From Patiria miniata (lineage: Eukaryota > Echinodermata > Asteroidea > Valvatida > Asterinidae), in the NCBI RefSeq assembly GCF_015706575.1, contig NW_024037047.1:7258632-7322631 (forward strand): a stretch of 64,000 bases of DNA. The letters are read 5' to 3'. The notes beneath the pieces are model-generated. The model saw nothing but the letters and a program-made list of their open reading frames with translations, was not told where the DNA came from and made no database searches. Shown piece after piece: positions 1 through 10,240 of the stretch. Every line of letters begins with the position of its first letter. Positions within the stretch are counted from its first letter, which is position 1. Both the position numbers and the translations under genes were made by a program.

Positions 1-1690
1 CAGTTGAACTGGAAAGAATAGGTGTGTCACGTCTTCGTCTTGAGTTGAGATTCTTGCTTTGGGAACTGGTTGAAGCATGCACTGGAGCATGCTTGGAGCA
101 TGGTTGGAGCTGGTCATGTGATGTGGGTGTCATCGGGAGTCCTGTGTAAAGGAGTTAGAAAGAAAAGAATAACGACTAAGGTGAAGAAAACTTGTAAAAA
201 AAATACATCGGCTAACAATAGCTACAAATAAATTAGACAGGTGTTGCAATACCCCATTTATGCGGAATGCACTACTGAAGTACTAACCAAACATGCCAAA
301 CAACGAAACATGTCTTATATGTTGTATTTTTGTGACCCCCCCCCCCCCCCCCCCCCACACATGAGTTTATCTCAGCAGAACAGCAGAGACACTGAACAGT
401 CATCAATGTATTAGTTTCCTCTTTATCCTGCTTGGGTTCATGTCTGTTGTCGAGTCATGTGATTTTCTGCCAGAGTGTATTCTCTAAGATCCACTATTCT
501 AACTGTGTTGGTTTCACTTTCAGGTTTTAGTCTTTGCCTGTATTTTTTGGTTTTTGGCCTGAGGTTTGAACTTGATCACGTCTTTAATTTTGATTTGAGG
601 GTTTCTTTATTAAGTTGGTTATTGGTCTTTGATTTGCAGTAAATTAATTTTGTTTTGCCTATGAGTATGAAAGTCATTTCTTTAAAGGAAGTTTTTAGTA
701 TGATTTGCCGTGTTCTAAGATTACCACAAAGATTTAGTTTGCATCATTTGTATGGAATGAATGTACATTTCATGGCCTATATACAAATGCAGCAGTTTTC
801 TTCTAGCTAGTAGGCCAAAAGTTGGCAAAGTTCTACAAACATGTTCGGGTACATGTTCCAAGTGAGGCCTGTATTTACAGAGGTCATGCAGTAAATTGGC
901 CACATTAAGCCTAGCTAAGTAAACCCACGGCCAAACTCTCGATGTCCGAGGCCTCCCCGGGCCCCCGGTACGTACAACCCTCCCCGTACAACCCTCCCCG
1001 TACTACCACCAGACTACGCCATCATTGGACACTCACAAACTCACACTTTTCACAAACAACAATGCTTCTCATTGCCAGTGGCGTTCGAAAGAATACCACT
1101 GTTCACAAACAACAATATATATCATAAATGAGACTTACCGTTCAAAGAGAAAACTGGAGCAAGGAACAGATACATCGACCATGTCAACGACGCTGTGCTG
1201 AAGAAATGTGGGGCAAGTTGCATGCGCTGCATGCTCATAACGAACGTATACGTGGCACGTCAATTATCCGGCCCATACGCTGCATGCTCTCATAACGAAC
1301 ATATACGTACGACGTGGCCACACGCAAGATGGCCGGCGCGGCCGGCGCGGCGCGGCCGGCGCGGCCGGCCGGCTCAATGGGGAAGGGAATTATGGGAAAT
1401 AGGGGTGGAAATAGCCGGGCCCCGTTCCGCATCCCCCGCAGCCAACAGACGCGATGGGGACAGGAGACCGGTCGGAAAAAATGGCAGCGCCCCCGAATCA
1501 TTTTCGTGATTGTAGTATAGATGTACATTAAAGCATTTCAAAGAACGGCTTTCGTCGAGCTGCCTAGGTGCAATCCTGCATTGAAATTCCCATAGACACT
1601 AGTGCTAAATGTCCATACTTCAAAATTCTTTTTAAAAAAATACTCAGAACTTTCACAGGCATTTTTGCACAGTAAAATGATGATCAACAT
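1..1690. other. Gene-free stretch with poly-C and GC-rich tract
   Basis: No gene is recognised here. The stretch is AT-rich. It has a 21-base poly-C run at 336-356, and a tract at 1331-1373 made only of G and C (repeated GGCCGGCGCG words) inside a locally GC-rich zone of about 1230-1500. Overlapping short open frames on both strands in that zone come from base composition and have no recognisable domain. The GC-rich zone could be a promoter of a gene beyond the left edge, but no exon supports this. Confidence 0.5.
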
Positions 1691-1699
1691 GTCATCTTT

Positions 1700-1900
1700 C
1701 ATTATTATTTTTTATTTTTGTTGGGTTGACCATTGAATTTTCGAGATATTCTCACCCAAAGAAGACGACCCCTATTTTTCCCCAAAGTGGAAAAGTAGCC
1801 ATCTCGAAAAACGATCTCTCCACAACATGGCAAAATAGCGCCACTTTCGCGCCCAATTACATCCAAAATGCTCAGAATTGGAAGCCCCAAGTCCGGGCCA
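1700..1900 (-). repeat. Interspersed repeat family member (diverged)
   Basis: The sequence around 1745-1880 matches, with divergence, the segment at 63120-63260 in the same orientation. It also matches 22790-22930, 50270-50385 and 63895-63975 in the opposite orientation. Shared landmarks are a 'gatcac/gtgatcat' word, an 'aaaacgat' word and 'ccatgcaaaat'-like words at similar spacing. No terminal repeats or coding capacity are visible, so the class is unknown. Confidence 0.5.
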
Positions 1901-1959
1901 GAGGTTCATTGCCATATCTGGCGATAAAACCTCAGTTTAAAAGTTAAAAATATTATACA

Positions 1960-2334
1960 AAGTCCTTTTGAAGGCCCGTCTTTTTTTTTTAATGGATTTT
2001 ATAAATCATATTGTTTGCATAACCAGGGTTGTTTATAAAGATGTTGTGTACTACAGTTGTTGAAACAAGTATTCTGTGTCATTTTCTTTGTTGTTCCAAG
2101 CAGTCAAAACACACGAGAAATTTGTGGGTTTTTTTGACGAGACAGGTTTTAGGGTCATTGCGTTTAAATGGAGATATTTTTTGAACGGATTGAGCAATTT
2201 CAGTAATTTCTTTTAATATAAGAGTAGCTTATGAAATTGGCTTTCCAGTCATTATTATTTTGGTGCTACATATTTTTTTCAATATGAAATATATTTTGGG
2301 GGTTTGGGTTCCGCTTTTTTGACTCACCCTGTAC
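1960..2334. repeat. Right end of a CAGGGTGAGT foldback element
   Basis: The stretch ends in 'tttgactcaccctgta' at about 2319-2335. This is the same terminal motif, followed by TA, that closes the complete element at 3030-3544. The matching left end is not clear, so this is probably a truncated or diverged copy. The body is AT-rich and has no coding capacity. Confidence 0.4.
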
Positions 2335-3029
2335 AATGAAAGTCGGCAACTCAACTTGCCATTTTGGTATATTTTGTATATAAACGTGTGACATGCTCTG
2401 AACTTTTGTATGCTGATGGGACGGGGGGTATTTATAATAAGTCTAATATTTAAGCAACTACAAGTACATTGTACGACGATATTTTGAGCCTGAACGGAGT
2501 TTAGTGTTCAAACGGTTACTCCAAATATTACAACTGGATTTTTTTCCTACACATGTTGCCATCATTGTTTTAAACAGTGGCAGGCTCAATTAGTTTACTT
2601 TCTAAAAAAAAAAAATCGGACCAGAATTTAAACATAAATTGAACAATAATAACGGGTTCTTATACACAACCAGTTCATCCATTTCTTTATTATGCAACAA
2701 CCAATTCATCAACTTCTAGATGTTTGTTTCTTTTAATTTCTATATACATATATTTCGGAATAGAATATACTTGATAAAAAGTACTTGAAAATATAAATGT
2801 CATACAAAACCGAAGCTCACACCTCTTATTCGTTTTAACTGAATTCGGAAACAAAACAAAGTGAGCTGAAAATATTACAGTATCAAAAAGTAAGACGGTT
2901 TTCTTTTTTGGATATCTCCGATGTTTAACGTATTAAAAAAAAAGCACGAAAGTCTGTAGCGAGCCAATATGGCCGATCAGGCCGAGGTTTATCTCCGGTT
3001 TCAGCGGCATGATGAACCGATTGACAATA

Positions 3030-3544
3030 CAGGGCGAGTAAAAAAAACACGAAACCCAAATGTCGGGACTACTGTTTTAGTGAAGTTCTTCATGTACCAC
3101 TTTGAAAATCTAGGATATGAAAGCCCAATTCATAAGCTTTCTTTTAATACAAGCATCATTCAAATCACTTGTGTACTTTTCAGGTTACGGAGTTTTAAAC
3201 ACAATCACCGTTTTAAAGTTCTGTTCACAGATCACCAAAAAGGTGCGCGTGCTTTCAGAAAAACGAAAACAATTCGCACACATCCCATGCGATTTGTTTT
3301 CGTACGGTTTCGCTGAAAGAACACTGAACTTTTTTTGTGATCCGTGGACAAAACCTTAAAACAGCGGTTGTGTTTAAAAATCCGTAACTTGAAAAGTACA
3401 TGAGTGATTTAAATGATTCTTGTACTAAAAGAAAGCTTATGAATTGGGCTTTCATATCCTTGATTTCGAAAGTGTTACATGCAGAACTTTACTAAAACAA
3501 TGGTCCAGACATTTGGGTTTCGTTTTTTTTTTTGACTCACCCTG
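3030..3544. mobile_element. 515-bp foldback MITE, TA target site
   Basis: The element starts CAGGGCGAGT and ends ACTCACCCTG. TA lies on both sides (3028-3029 and 3545-3546). The halves are broadly inverted copies: 'atgaaagcccaattcataag' near 3118 recurs as its reverse complement near 3440, and 'cgaaacccaaatgtc' has its complement close to the right end. Nothing in it codes for a transposase. The open frames inside it are by-products of the palindrome. TA duplication fits a non-autonomous Tc1/mariner-like element; superfamily is inferred from the target site only. Confidence 0.75.
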
Positions 3545-3579
3545 TAGTTTGTTTTTATGGGATGCCAGTCTGTCGTAGG

Positions 3580-3735
3580 TTACTCCACAGCTACAGCTGG
3601 TGCCTATTTATGCTCCTAGTGGGGTGAAGTGGCTTGCCCAAGGACACAACATAATTATGACCAGCAGCTGGATTCGAGCCCCTGCCCCTCGGAGTCACGA
3701 ACTCTATAACCACTAGGCCACACTCCACAAAGTTC
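3580..3735 (-). mobile_element. tRNA-derived SINE with CORE-like motif
   Basis: Read on the minus strand, 3720-3710 is TGGCCTAGTGG, an RNA polymerase III A box. About 30 bases on (3681-3670) comes GGGCTCGAATCC, a B box. Further on, TGTCCTTGGGCAAG followed by CCACTTCACC resembles the conserved central (CORE) part of MIR-type SINEs. A plain tRNA gene is excluded because no cloverleaf closes and the unit runs past the tRNA head. Exact ends and target duplication were not resolved. Confidence 0.65.
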
Positions 3736-4036
3736 AAAGAAGCATACCATAATGCCAATATCATGTTGCGGGCAGTTGGATTTTTCCCATTCAAATCAAC
3801 GTGACCAAAGCGAGGCTGGAAGGAACAATAGTCGGGTTCCTTTTTGCACAAAAACATTATCATTCACTATTGTTATTGGATACAGGGACCATGACTGAAA
3901 TGGTGACAGCATGATAAGGTCTATACGACAAATTTTGAGCAGGGACAGTGTGGGGATAGTGTATGTACCATTAAACAAAACAAAAATAAGTAACCAGCTC
4001 CTTTAAAAGAATAAAATAGCTATACTTCGCATGTTA

Positions 4037-4209
4037 AGCCCGGTTCATAGGGGCGTGAAAGTGAGAGCGAACGCGAATTTGTGACGTCATGGCAAGTATT
4101 CGCGCTGCGAATTCGTAAAATTCGAACATAATCAACTCGGGCGAATTTCGCAGCGAATGTTTCACGACGTCAAATTCGCTTCGTATTCGCATGAAGTAGG
4201 AACCGGGCT
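4037..4209. mobile_element. 173-bp MITE with TTA duplication (Harbinger-type)
   Basis: The inverted ends AGCCCGGTTC and GAACCGGGCT are flanked by TTA at 4034-4036 and 4210-4212. The interior is rich in 'gcgaattcg' and 'tgacgtca' words in both orientations and has no coding capacity. A 3-bp TNA duplication is characteristic of PIF/Harbinger elements; the assignment rests on that and on the terminal repeats. Confidence 0.7.
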
Positions 4210-4635
4210 TTATGCCGTTTAAAATGAACGATGTGCCTCACAGAATGTGCAGGAGCCACGTATATATTCCACATCTCTCTATCTACCATACACTACAAAT
4301 ACGTACCGTTATCTGGTCAAAAGCAACCAAAGAATACCCCCGCAAGTAATATCAGTTTGTAAAATCCAGCGACACGAGATTCCATAAAAAAATTCAACAA
4401 TATACATACCCTGTAAATAGTACTTCTAGTATTATCGACCCCCAAAAGCATACCAAAACACGCACGTCGCCGGTTTCCGATTTGTGACAAAACAACGGCA
4501 TCCCCTTCCCCCCTGGAAAAACTGACTTTATAAAGCCCTCTTTTGCAGGCACTCTTGCGATTGATAATGCGTTTACGAGTCAAAGACTCGCCGTAGTTAC
4601 GAACAGTTTAAGAAGCCTACATCTGACTTTCGTAA

Positions 4636-4857
4636 GGCCAAAAAAGGTCTCCGGTTTCTGGCGTGCTCACGCGTCGCCGTAGCAAAATTTAAAAAAAAAA
4701 TTCAATTTCAGGTGATGTCTCAAAACTAGATTTAGTCGGGCACCATATGCAGTAATCAGCCGACATTTTAAGGGGAAAAAACGGTTTAAAAAAAGCCGCG
4801 TCGCCGCACCACTTTTGGGGCAAGCTCCATACCAGACACCGAAGACTTTTTTTAGCC
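4636..4857. mobile_element. 222-bp MITE with TAA duplication (Harbinger-type)
   Basis: The left end starts GGCCAAAAAAGGTCTCCGG. The right end, read inward, is GGCTAAAAAAAGTCTTCGG, giving about 26 bp of imperfect terminal inverted repeat. TAA flanks both sides (4633-4635 and 4858-4860). The centre holds 'gcgtcgccg' words in both halves. It is non-coding. The target site again fits PIF/Harbinger. Confidence 0.65.
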
Positions 4858-4860
4858 TAA

Positions 4861-5789
4861 ATGATCACTTTACAGTAAGTCTCTTCATATGTTTTTTTTT
4901 CGAGGAAAACATGTTTAAAATGATTACAATATGTTCGTAGACGATTTTAAGTAACAAACAATTTGTGCAAATAACCAGCAAATTCAAACCATAAGGATAA
5001 AAATCAAAGACCCAGCCGTTACACAAAAAAGGTAAGTTCTCCATCCGCTCCACATTAGGGCGTGTTCAGCTTGTTTCCCACGGCCTGATTATACCTGCAA
5101 CAATACATAAAAGTCAAGATCAATAAAAGCACAGAGGATCGTTTGCTCTTCATGCATTTTGTTCGTTTCCAGTAATAACACCACTCAACATCCAACGAAG
5201 AATTAAAGCCTAACCTGTTGAAGTTTCAGCTCAGTGGATGTTACGCTTTTCGAGAAAACAGTGGAAACCATGCACAACTTTTTGATCACGAAGACGATTT
5301 CGTTTTAATAGAACGCTTTCCATATTCAGTCAATTGGCCTTTTGATAACAATTTGAAAGGTTACTTTTGGGACAATGGTCATAATTATGTGTCCTTTTAG
5401 GTCGGATCCAAATTTCACGGAGTTTCGGACAATTTCAAGAAGACTCCATTTGCTTATATCAAAATACAGCTTGGAACCCGTCTAGCATTACAAGACGCAT
5501 GATATTTGCGTCGCTGGTATTTTCTTGGCTTCGCAAGTATCTCTGCTAATAGAAGGTAAACACTATTAACAAGGTTAATATTATTACATGAGGGAAATAT
5601 ACTGGACTAGTGTCTCAGGCAATAAAAGACGCACGCTATTTGAGCCGCTGGTCACTTTGATTCGCAAGTATCTGGGCATAGCAGGTACATATTGCACGAG
5701 GTTAATATTATTACCGAAGTTTTGTTATCTATAGTCTCCAATTATCTATAGCTAAAGCTGTTCGAAAAAAAATGTCTCTCGATACTTAC
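4861..5789. other. Downstream flank of the VAMP-like gene; possible terminal exon
   Basis: No independent gene is seen. On the minus strand a good acceptor (pyrimidine-rich stretch ending TTGCAG, AG at 5096-5095) precedes 5094-5066. Joined to the phase-1 donor at 5789, that stretch would add nine codons ending in TGA at 5068-5066. It is a candidate terminal exon for the VAMP-like gene and is unconfirmed. Parts of 5140-5230 resemble the interior of the foldback family found at 7156-7673. Confidence 0.3.
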
Positions 5790-8025
5790 ATACAACGATG
5801 ACAGCAATTATTAGCAGAACAACAATGACGCCGATGACTTTATACTGAAAGTATGAAATTGAGACCAACGAATTATACACTAAATTACGAGTCACACCAA
5901 CAGTCACACTAATAGCGACACACCCAAGTGTGTATACACCTGTTATCGTGGACCCCCTATTGTCCTTCTTTTGTTTATACTTATTGGTTTTGTACACGAA
6001 TCCAAATCGTGGACCTTCAGTCAATCGTTTAAGGTCCACGATTTCAATGCGTATACAAACTCAAGACCAACACACACAAACACACAGCCTTATATACTTT
6101 CTGTGGACATTCCTTTGTATTCGTGCAGTTAAGAAAACCCAGAGAATAAAATCATTTTACTCCCACTGTGAATACTCTTTCAACCCAATTGTTTGTATCA
6201 TGATTTCCTTGAGTGTTGCTCTTCATTTTGCGACGGATAAACATAAACCCAAAATGCCTCTAAACCTGTTTTCGGGGGGGGGGGGGGGGGGGCTAGAGTG
6301 GACGTGTGCAAGTCCACAAAGCGTTCACGCTTCCTGCATCCTATTATGTACCTCTACTGTTCACAGATCCACAAAGAGTATGGAAGGTTAGATCACAAGG
6401 GTAATTGAATGAAAATCTAAGACTATCGAGGAGGAACTGAACATTTGACAATGATAATTTCATATCTTACATCAAATCAAAGAGTGTTGTTAAGGGGCCG
6501 GAGGGGCTGGGAAATTGAAGAGATTACTCACCAATCTGTTCTTCCATTTATAATGTGCTTTGATCTGTTTTGACGTTGTCTTAAATGACGAAGCCTGTGC
6601 CATCAGATCATCTGTTGGAGAAAAGTTAAAAGAACAAAAAAGCAATCAGTTGTATAAGAATTTGTATTTTTTTTTTAAAGGGCATTACACCTGGTGACCG
6701 TCGTCACGCGTCTTGTGTAGTCTTCTCACAAATTTGCGCATTTGAAACTATAATTGACCGCCCCATGAATGACGCTTTGACCAATCACAGCCGTGATTTA
6801 TGTCCGACATGCGTGTACAAAAATCCGACATGCGTGCATGTGCGTATGACGTGCACAGTTGGAACATTTGATTCTATACCTATGGGTGTGGCATCGAAGA
6901 GGGGTACCTGTTGTTGCTCACGTGCGCGCATTGGGCGTGGTTTAGTGGCTCATTTGTTGTACTGCGCATGCCCTTGGTAAAGATAAATTAGGACAATGAC
7001 GGGTCACGTGTTAGGGTTCTAAGTAGAGTCCAAGGTATATTATAAAGGAGACACGCTTTTGTGTAGAGGTCCACAATTTCATGACACCGGCCGTAGCCAA
7101 GAAGTGATCCACTAATAAGCACCGCCCCGTGATGTTTCGACCAATCATATCCTTGTAAAGCTATAGTCCATCATTTGTAATTTGTGCATTTTGTTCGTTT
7201 GAAGCAACAAAAGGGTTCAAAATCTAATGAAGGATACTGAACAACTAACCTGATGAAGTTTCAGCTAAGCTTCAGCTGTACATTCCGAGAAAAACAGCAT
7301 TCTAAGATCTCAATTTCAAATCAAAAGTTACTGAATCATGTTTTGAATTGTTTTGAATTGCAGCTATACGCGACGTAGCGCACTGATCCGACGAATTATA
7401 ACAACCGCGCGCGCGTGTGCGTCGTTCCAATACTTGTGCGCGCTGCGCTGAATAACAAAACGAACTACTAATTTAAATTTTCCTACGGTGCTTCTTAAGA
7501 ATCACCGTTGGAAATGCCTTCTTTCGTTGATTACTTCAAAATGACAGCTTCCCAGAAGGAATAATTTCACAGGGAGTTTAGTTCCCTTACTATCTTTCAA
7601 CCAAGTTTGTTTTTCAACAATAATTACGCCAGTTACTTTTCGGATGGCTGCAAAATGATGGACTATAGCTTTAATACCTGTCGTCTGTCGAGCGTGCACT
7701 TGCATAATGACGCGCGCGTCTAAAACACTGTGTGGCACTGATTGCTACACATGCTGTTGCCCACGTGAGCAGTGGGCGGGGCCAAATTGAACGGTCTGGT
7801 ATAAGAATTATTACAAACGTGCGGACTTGGAACCCACCAGAATGGTCCATCAGGTCGTCCAGCTTTTCGCCCCGTTCCAGGAGTTTGTCCACATTCGTGT
7901 GTAAGATGACCGCCACCTCGTCCACCTCGGCTTGCAGCTTCTGCACGCGCTTGCTCTTGGCGCGAGTCGATGCGGGGTCCGAGTCCAGTTGAGCATCGTC
8001 TCTGGGATAGGTCCTCGACCGGCTC
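5790..8025 (-). CDS. VAMP/synaptobrevin-like R-SNARE gene (3' exons, partial)
   Basis: Three small exons join in frame: 8025-7838, 6611-6532 and 5844-5790. Exon one is preceded by a TTCTAAC branch site and ACAAACAG and ends at G|GTGGGT. It encodes the SNARE helix, with LQAEVDEV then NVDKLLERGEKLDDL; the arginine in LER matches the zero-layer arginine of R-SNAREs. Exon two (CCAACAG before, GTGAGT after) encodes the helix end and a basic juxtamembrane KWKN, comparable to WWKN in VAMPs. Exon three (TTTCAG before, GTAAGT after) encodes a hydrophobic anchor, VIGVIVVLLIIAVIVV. Phases match at both junctions (1 and 0). R-SNAREs sit on vesicles by a C-terminal anchor and pair with Q-SNAREs to drive fusion. 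The N-terminal exon lies upstream of 8025 and was not found. The C-terminus is either a small further exon or read-through to a stop at 5752. The family call is firm; the VAMP subtype is open. Confidence 0.75.
6115..6390. repeat. Interspersed repeat in VAMP-like intron, with poly-G
   Basis: This stretch aligns with 15235-15510 and 27440-27715 in the FMO-A and FMO-B units. Shared landmarks are 'gtgtagttaagaaaa'-like, 'cactgtgaa', 'ttcaaccc', 'aagtccaca' and a closing 'ttcagaagtccacac'-like run. Here the copy holds a 19-base poly-G run at 6274-6292. It lies in the intron between VAMP-like exons two and three. Confidence 0.55.
6620..7155. other. VAMP-like intron sequence, no further feature
   Basis: This is intronic sequence between VAMP-like exons one and two. 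It contains short internal similarities (a 'gaccaatca' plus 'cgccccrtga' pair near 6760 and 7120, and two 'ccgacatgcgtg' words near 6807-6840), but no element boundary or gene is visible. Confidence 0.4.
7156..7673. mobile_element. Foldback MITE with AAAGCTATAGTCC ends, copy 1
   Basis: The ends read TAAAGCTATAGTCCATC and, inverted, the same motif closing at 7673. A longer copy lies at 59917-60473 and a partial one near 59086-59152. The 60-kb copy has a matching empty site at 15045-15065, which proves that sequence of this family inserted as a unit. The target is TA or TTAA and cannot be resolved because the ends are AT-rich. There is no coding capacity. This copy sits inside the VAMP-like intron. 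Confidence 0.7.
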
Positions 8026-8112
8026 CTGTTTGTGTGCATCAAGAGCTCACGGTTAGAAATAACACACAAATACGTAACAACTAAGTAACACTAAAAAGGG
8101 ATAGGGGTAGAA

Positions 8113-8660
8113 ATACAGGGTGAGTAAACAAAACAAAAACGAAAATGTCGGGACTATTATTATTGAAGTTCTTCATGTAGCACTTTGACAATCTAGGATA
8201 TGAAAGCCCAATTCATAAGCTTTCTTTTAGTACAAAAATCATTCAAATCACTCATGTACTTTTCAACTTACGGAATTTTAAACACAACCACCGTTTTAAA
8301 GTTCTGTCCACGGATCACAAAAAAAGGTGCGCGTTCTTTCAGCAAAACGAAAACAATTCACACACATCATGGGCGTCGCGAGGGGGGGGGCACTTGCCCC
8401 CTCCCCTGGAAAAAGCAAAAAGAAAAAAGAAAAAAGGAAGAAAAAAAAAAAAAAGAGGCGCAAATTTAAGTGGTGTAAATTTAATGAGTGGGGGGGGGGC
8501 AAAATGTCCCTGCCCCCCTCTAAAGCTGATAAATCGAGAATGTGTTGAGAAATACAAGCATTTTTTTGGCCAAAAGAAATGTTTGCCCCCCTCTAGAAAA
8601 AATCCTGGCGACGCCCATGAATAAGGTTTATGAATTGGGCTTTCATATCCCACATTTTGT
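8113..8660. mobile_element. CAGGGTGAGT foldback copy split by a nested MITE
   Basis: The left part (8115-8367) is the same family as 3030-3544, starting CAGGGTGAGT after TA and sharing 'atgaaagcccaattcataag'. It is interrupted at 8368 by a second element, and outer-family sequence resumes at about 8620-8655 (reverse complement of the same word). Part of the right half is missing, so the outer copy was damaged before, during or after insertion. Confidence 0.65.
8368..8619. mobile_element. Nested MITE with ATGGGCGTCGC inverted ends
   Basis: It opens ATGGGCGTCGC and closes GCGACGCCCAT, a perfect 11-bp inverted pair. The interior is G/C homopolymer and A/G-rich (poly-G then 'cttgcccccc', and again 'tgcccccctct' near the right end). 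Lysine-, proline- or phenylalanine-rich open frames here are low-complexity artefacts. The target duplication was not resolved; it may be AT. Confidence 0.6.
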
Positions 8661-9011
8661 AACTAGGCCTATATCCATTTGATTATATCCATTATATCCA
8701 TTCCCCTTGTGAATGCATTTGGGTACAAATTGAGTGGCTTTCAGTCTCGTAATTTATCAGGCTGTGTCATTCAAAAAACTTTGGATAATTTTGATTCATT
8801 TGTTATTATGGTTGGACATATTTATGAGAAAATAATACACTGGGATAATATGGTACAACTTGACAAGTGGTATGGGAGCAATAATGTGGACATTGGACAT
8901 AGAGTGCATAAGCCACTCCTAACTCGTGGAACAACCCCCATCGGAGTTCCATAATGTGCTTTACCTATTCGGTGAATAGCACAAAATACACAGGGTTAAA
9001 ATGTATTATGA
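8661..9011. other. Gene-free stretch
   Basis: Open on the plus strand for 91 codons (8679-8954), but with no recognisable domain, no splice-site framework and AT-rich composition. I see no gene or element boundary here. Confidence 0.35.
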
Positions 9012-9542
9012 AAGTTCGCTCGTACCCCCCGCTCTGTAAACAGGACGCTGGGATACTCTGATGAATTCACGCTCTGATTGACCATAGACCTGCGCGTCAT
9101 CAAGGTCATGACTCTGCAAGGTTTGAAACGGCCGTTAAGACTGATTCAGTACTTTTTTATTCCAGTTTAGAGATATCTTTTTCTCGTTGAAAAGCGTAAT
9201 AATGTAGGAAATTCTGTAAAACTTATCTGTGTTGTAAATTTACAATTCCCGTCACTTGCTCAGGCTCCGTTTCGAATCACGAACGGTCGGATTGCATCAT
9301 GCGACGCTCAAAATTTTGTCTACATGGTCCGCAATGAAACAGAAATCACATTCGGTATGCAATGTGCGCATTTCTATGGGAAGTTTTCGGATAGCATTTT
9401 GCGCACATTGTCTAACTGCGGTCTTGAATAGCAGCAGCCAGATGCTTTATACATAGGTCATAGGCCACTTCCTTCACAAGATTCTGTGAAGCTCATCAGT
9501 ATCCCAGCGTCCTGTTTGCAGGGCGGGGGGTACGAGCGAATT
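9012..9542. repeat. 531-bp foldback with about 58-bp arms
   Basis: The arm at 9012-9069 (TTCGCTCGTACCCCCCGC, then CAGGACGCTGGGATACTCTG) recurs as its reverse complement at 9482-9542 with a few mismatches. Between the arms is about 410 bp of unique sequence with its own short inverted words (GCAATGTGCGC and GCGCACATTG near 9360-9410). No target duplication or coding capacity was identified. It may be a foldback transposon or a rearranged inverted duplication. Confidence 0.6.
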
Positions 9543-9559
9543 AAGAAAGTTGTTATTGA

Positions 9560-9880
9560 AAAATACCATGGAGCAATTTGGAATCTTTTGAGAAATGATG
9601 AAACCATACATGGGGAAAAAAAACATACAATTTCCCATGGGAAAAAGCCAATGGGAAAACTCCCATGGGAAAAATCCCATGCTTCATGGTGTACGTCCAA
9701 TTCACCATGCAGTTCCCATGGGGTCCCATGGGAAAATTTCGCATGGGAACAACATATGGGAGATTTCTGTAAGGGCCGGTATTGTACCACCATGGTGGTG
9801 CCATGGGGTTACAATAGCTGCCCACGGTGTCCCATGGGGACACCATAGCATGTTCCCATGGGGCATGTTTAGACGGAGGA
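9560..9880. repeat. CCCATGGG-rich cryptically repetitive patch
   Basis: Six perfect CCCATGGG palindromes occur at 9634, 9662, 9715, 9725, 9831 and 9855, together with many partial forms (ATGGGAAAA, CCATGGTGG, CATGGGA). The pattern keeps several frames open on both strands, but those frames are low-complexity and are not genes. Confidence 0.7.
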
Positions 9881-10240
9881 AAAACGTTGCAATAACGTAC
9901 CTGATGACGCCACTTCTGCGATATACACAGTTTATGGAGAGTAAAGAACATTTTCTAAGTATTTCCTAACAAAATTGGAATATTTCTCAGTCCCAGATTC
10001 GATCATGTCTTATCATTTTTGCAATGAATGACTAAGCTTCATTGAGATGATTTGAAGAACAAGTCAGGTGTGTTTACAAACACAAATGCCCCGCAACCGT
10101 GACTGTTTCCATGACATAACACCACTCTAACATCAACTTACATGTACCTTGGTCAAATGGAACGTTCATTGACAGCATTAGTGTCTTCTGTAGGTTTTAT
10201 ATGAATTAATCCCTAATCCCTATGATCTCAGAATAAATAC
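9881..10240. other. Gene-free stretch
   Basis: AT-rich sequence between the CCCATGGG patch and the 145-bp array. No exon, repeat boundary or RNA signal is visible to me. Confidence 0.35.

Noticed and set aside
2969..3316. 115-codon plus-strand frame starting MADQAEVYLRFQ
   Set aside because: Most of it falls inside the foldback element at 3030-3544, and a homologous frame is not conserved in the second copy at 8.1 kb.
8296..8653. Several lysine-, proline- or phenylalanine-rich frames of 68-104 codons
   Set aside because: They arise from A/G- and C/T-rich interior sequence of the nested MITE.
9458..9969. Overlapping 111-132-codon frames on both strands
   Set aside because: They are produced by the CCCATGGG/ATGGGAAAA simple pattern, which is stop-poor in several frames.
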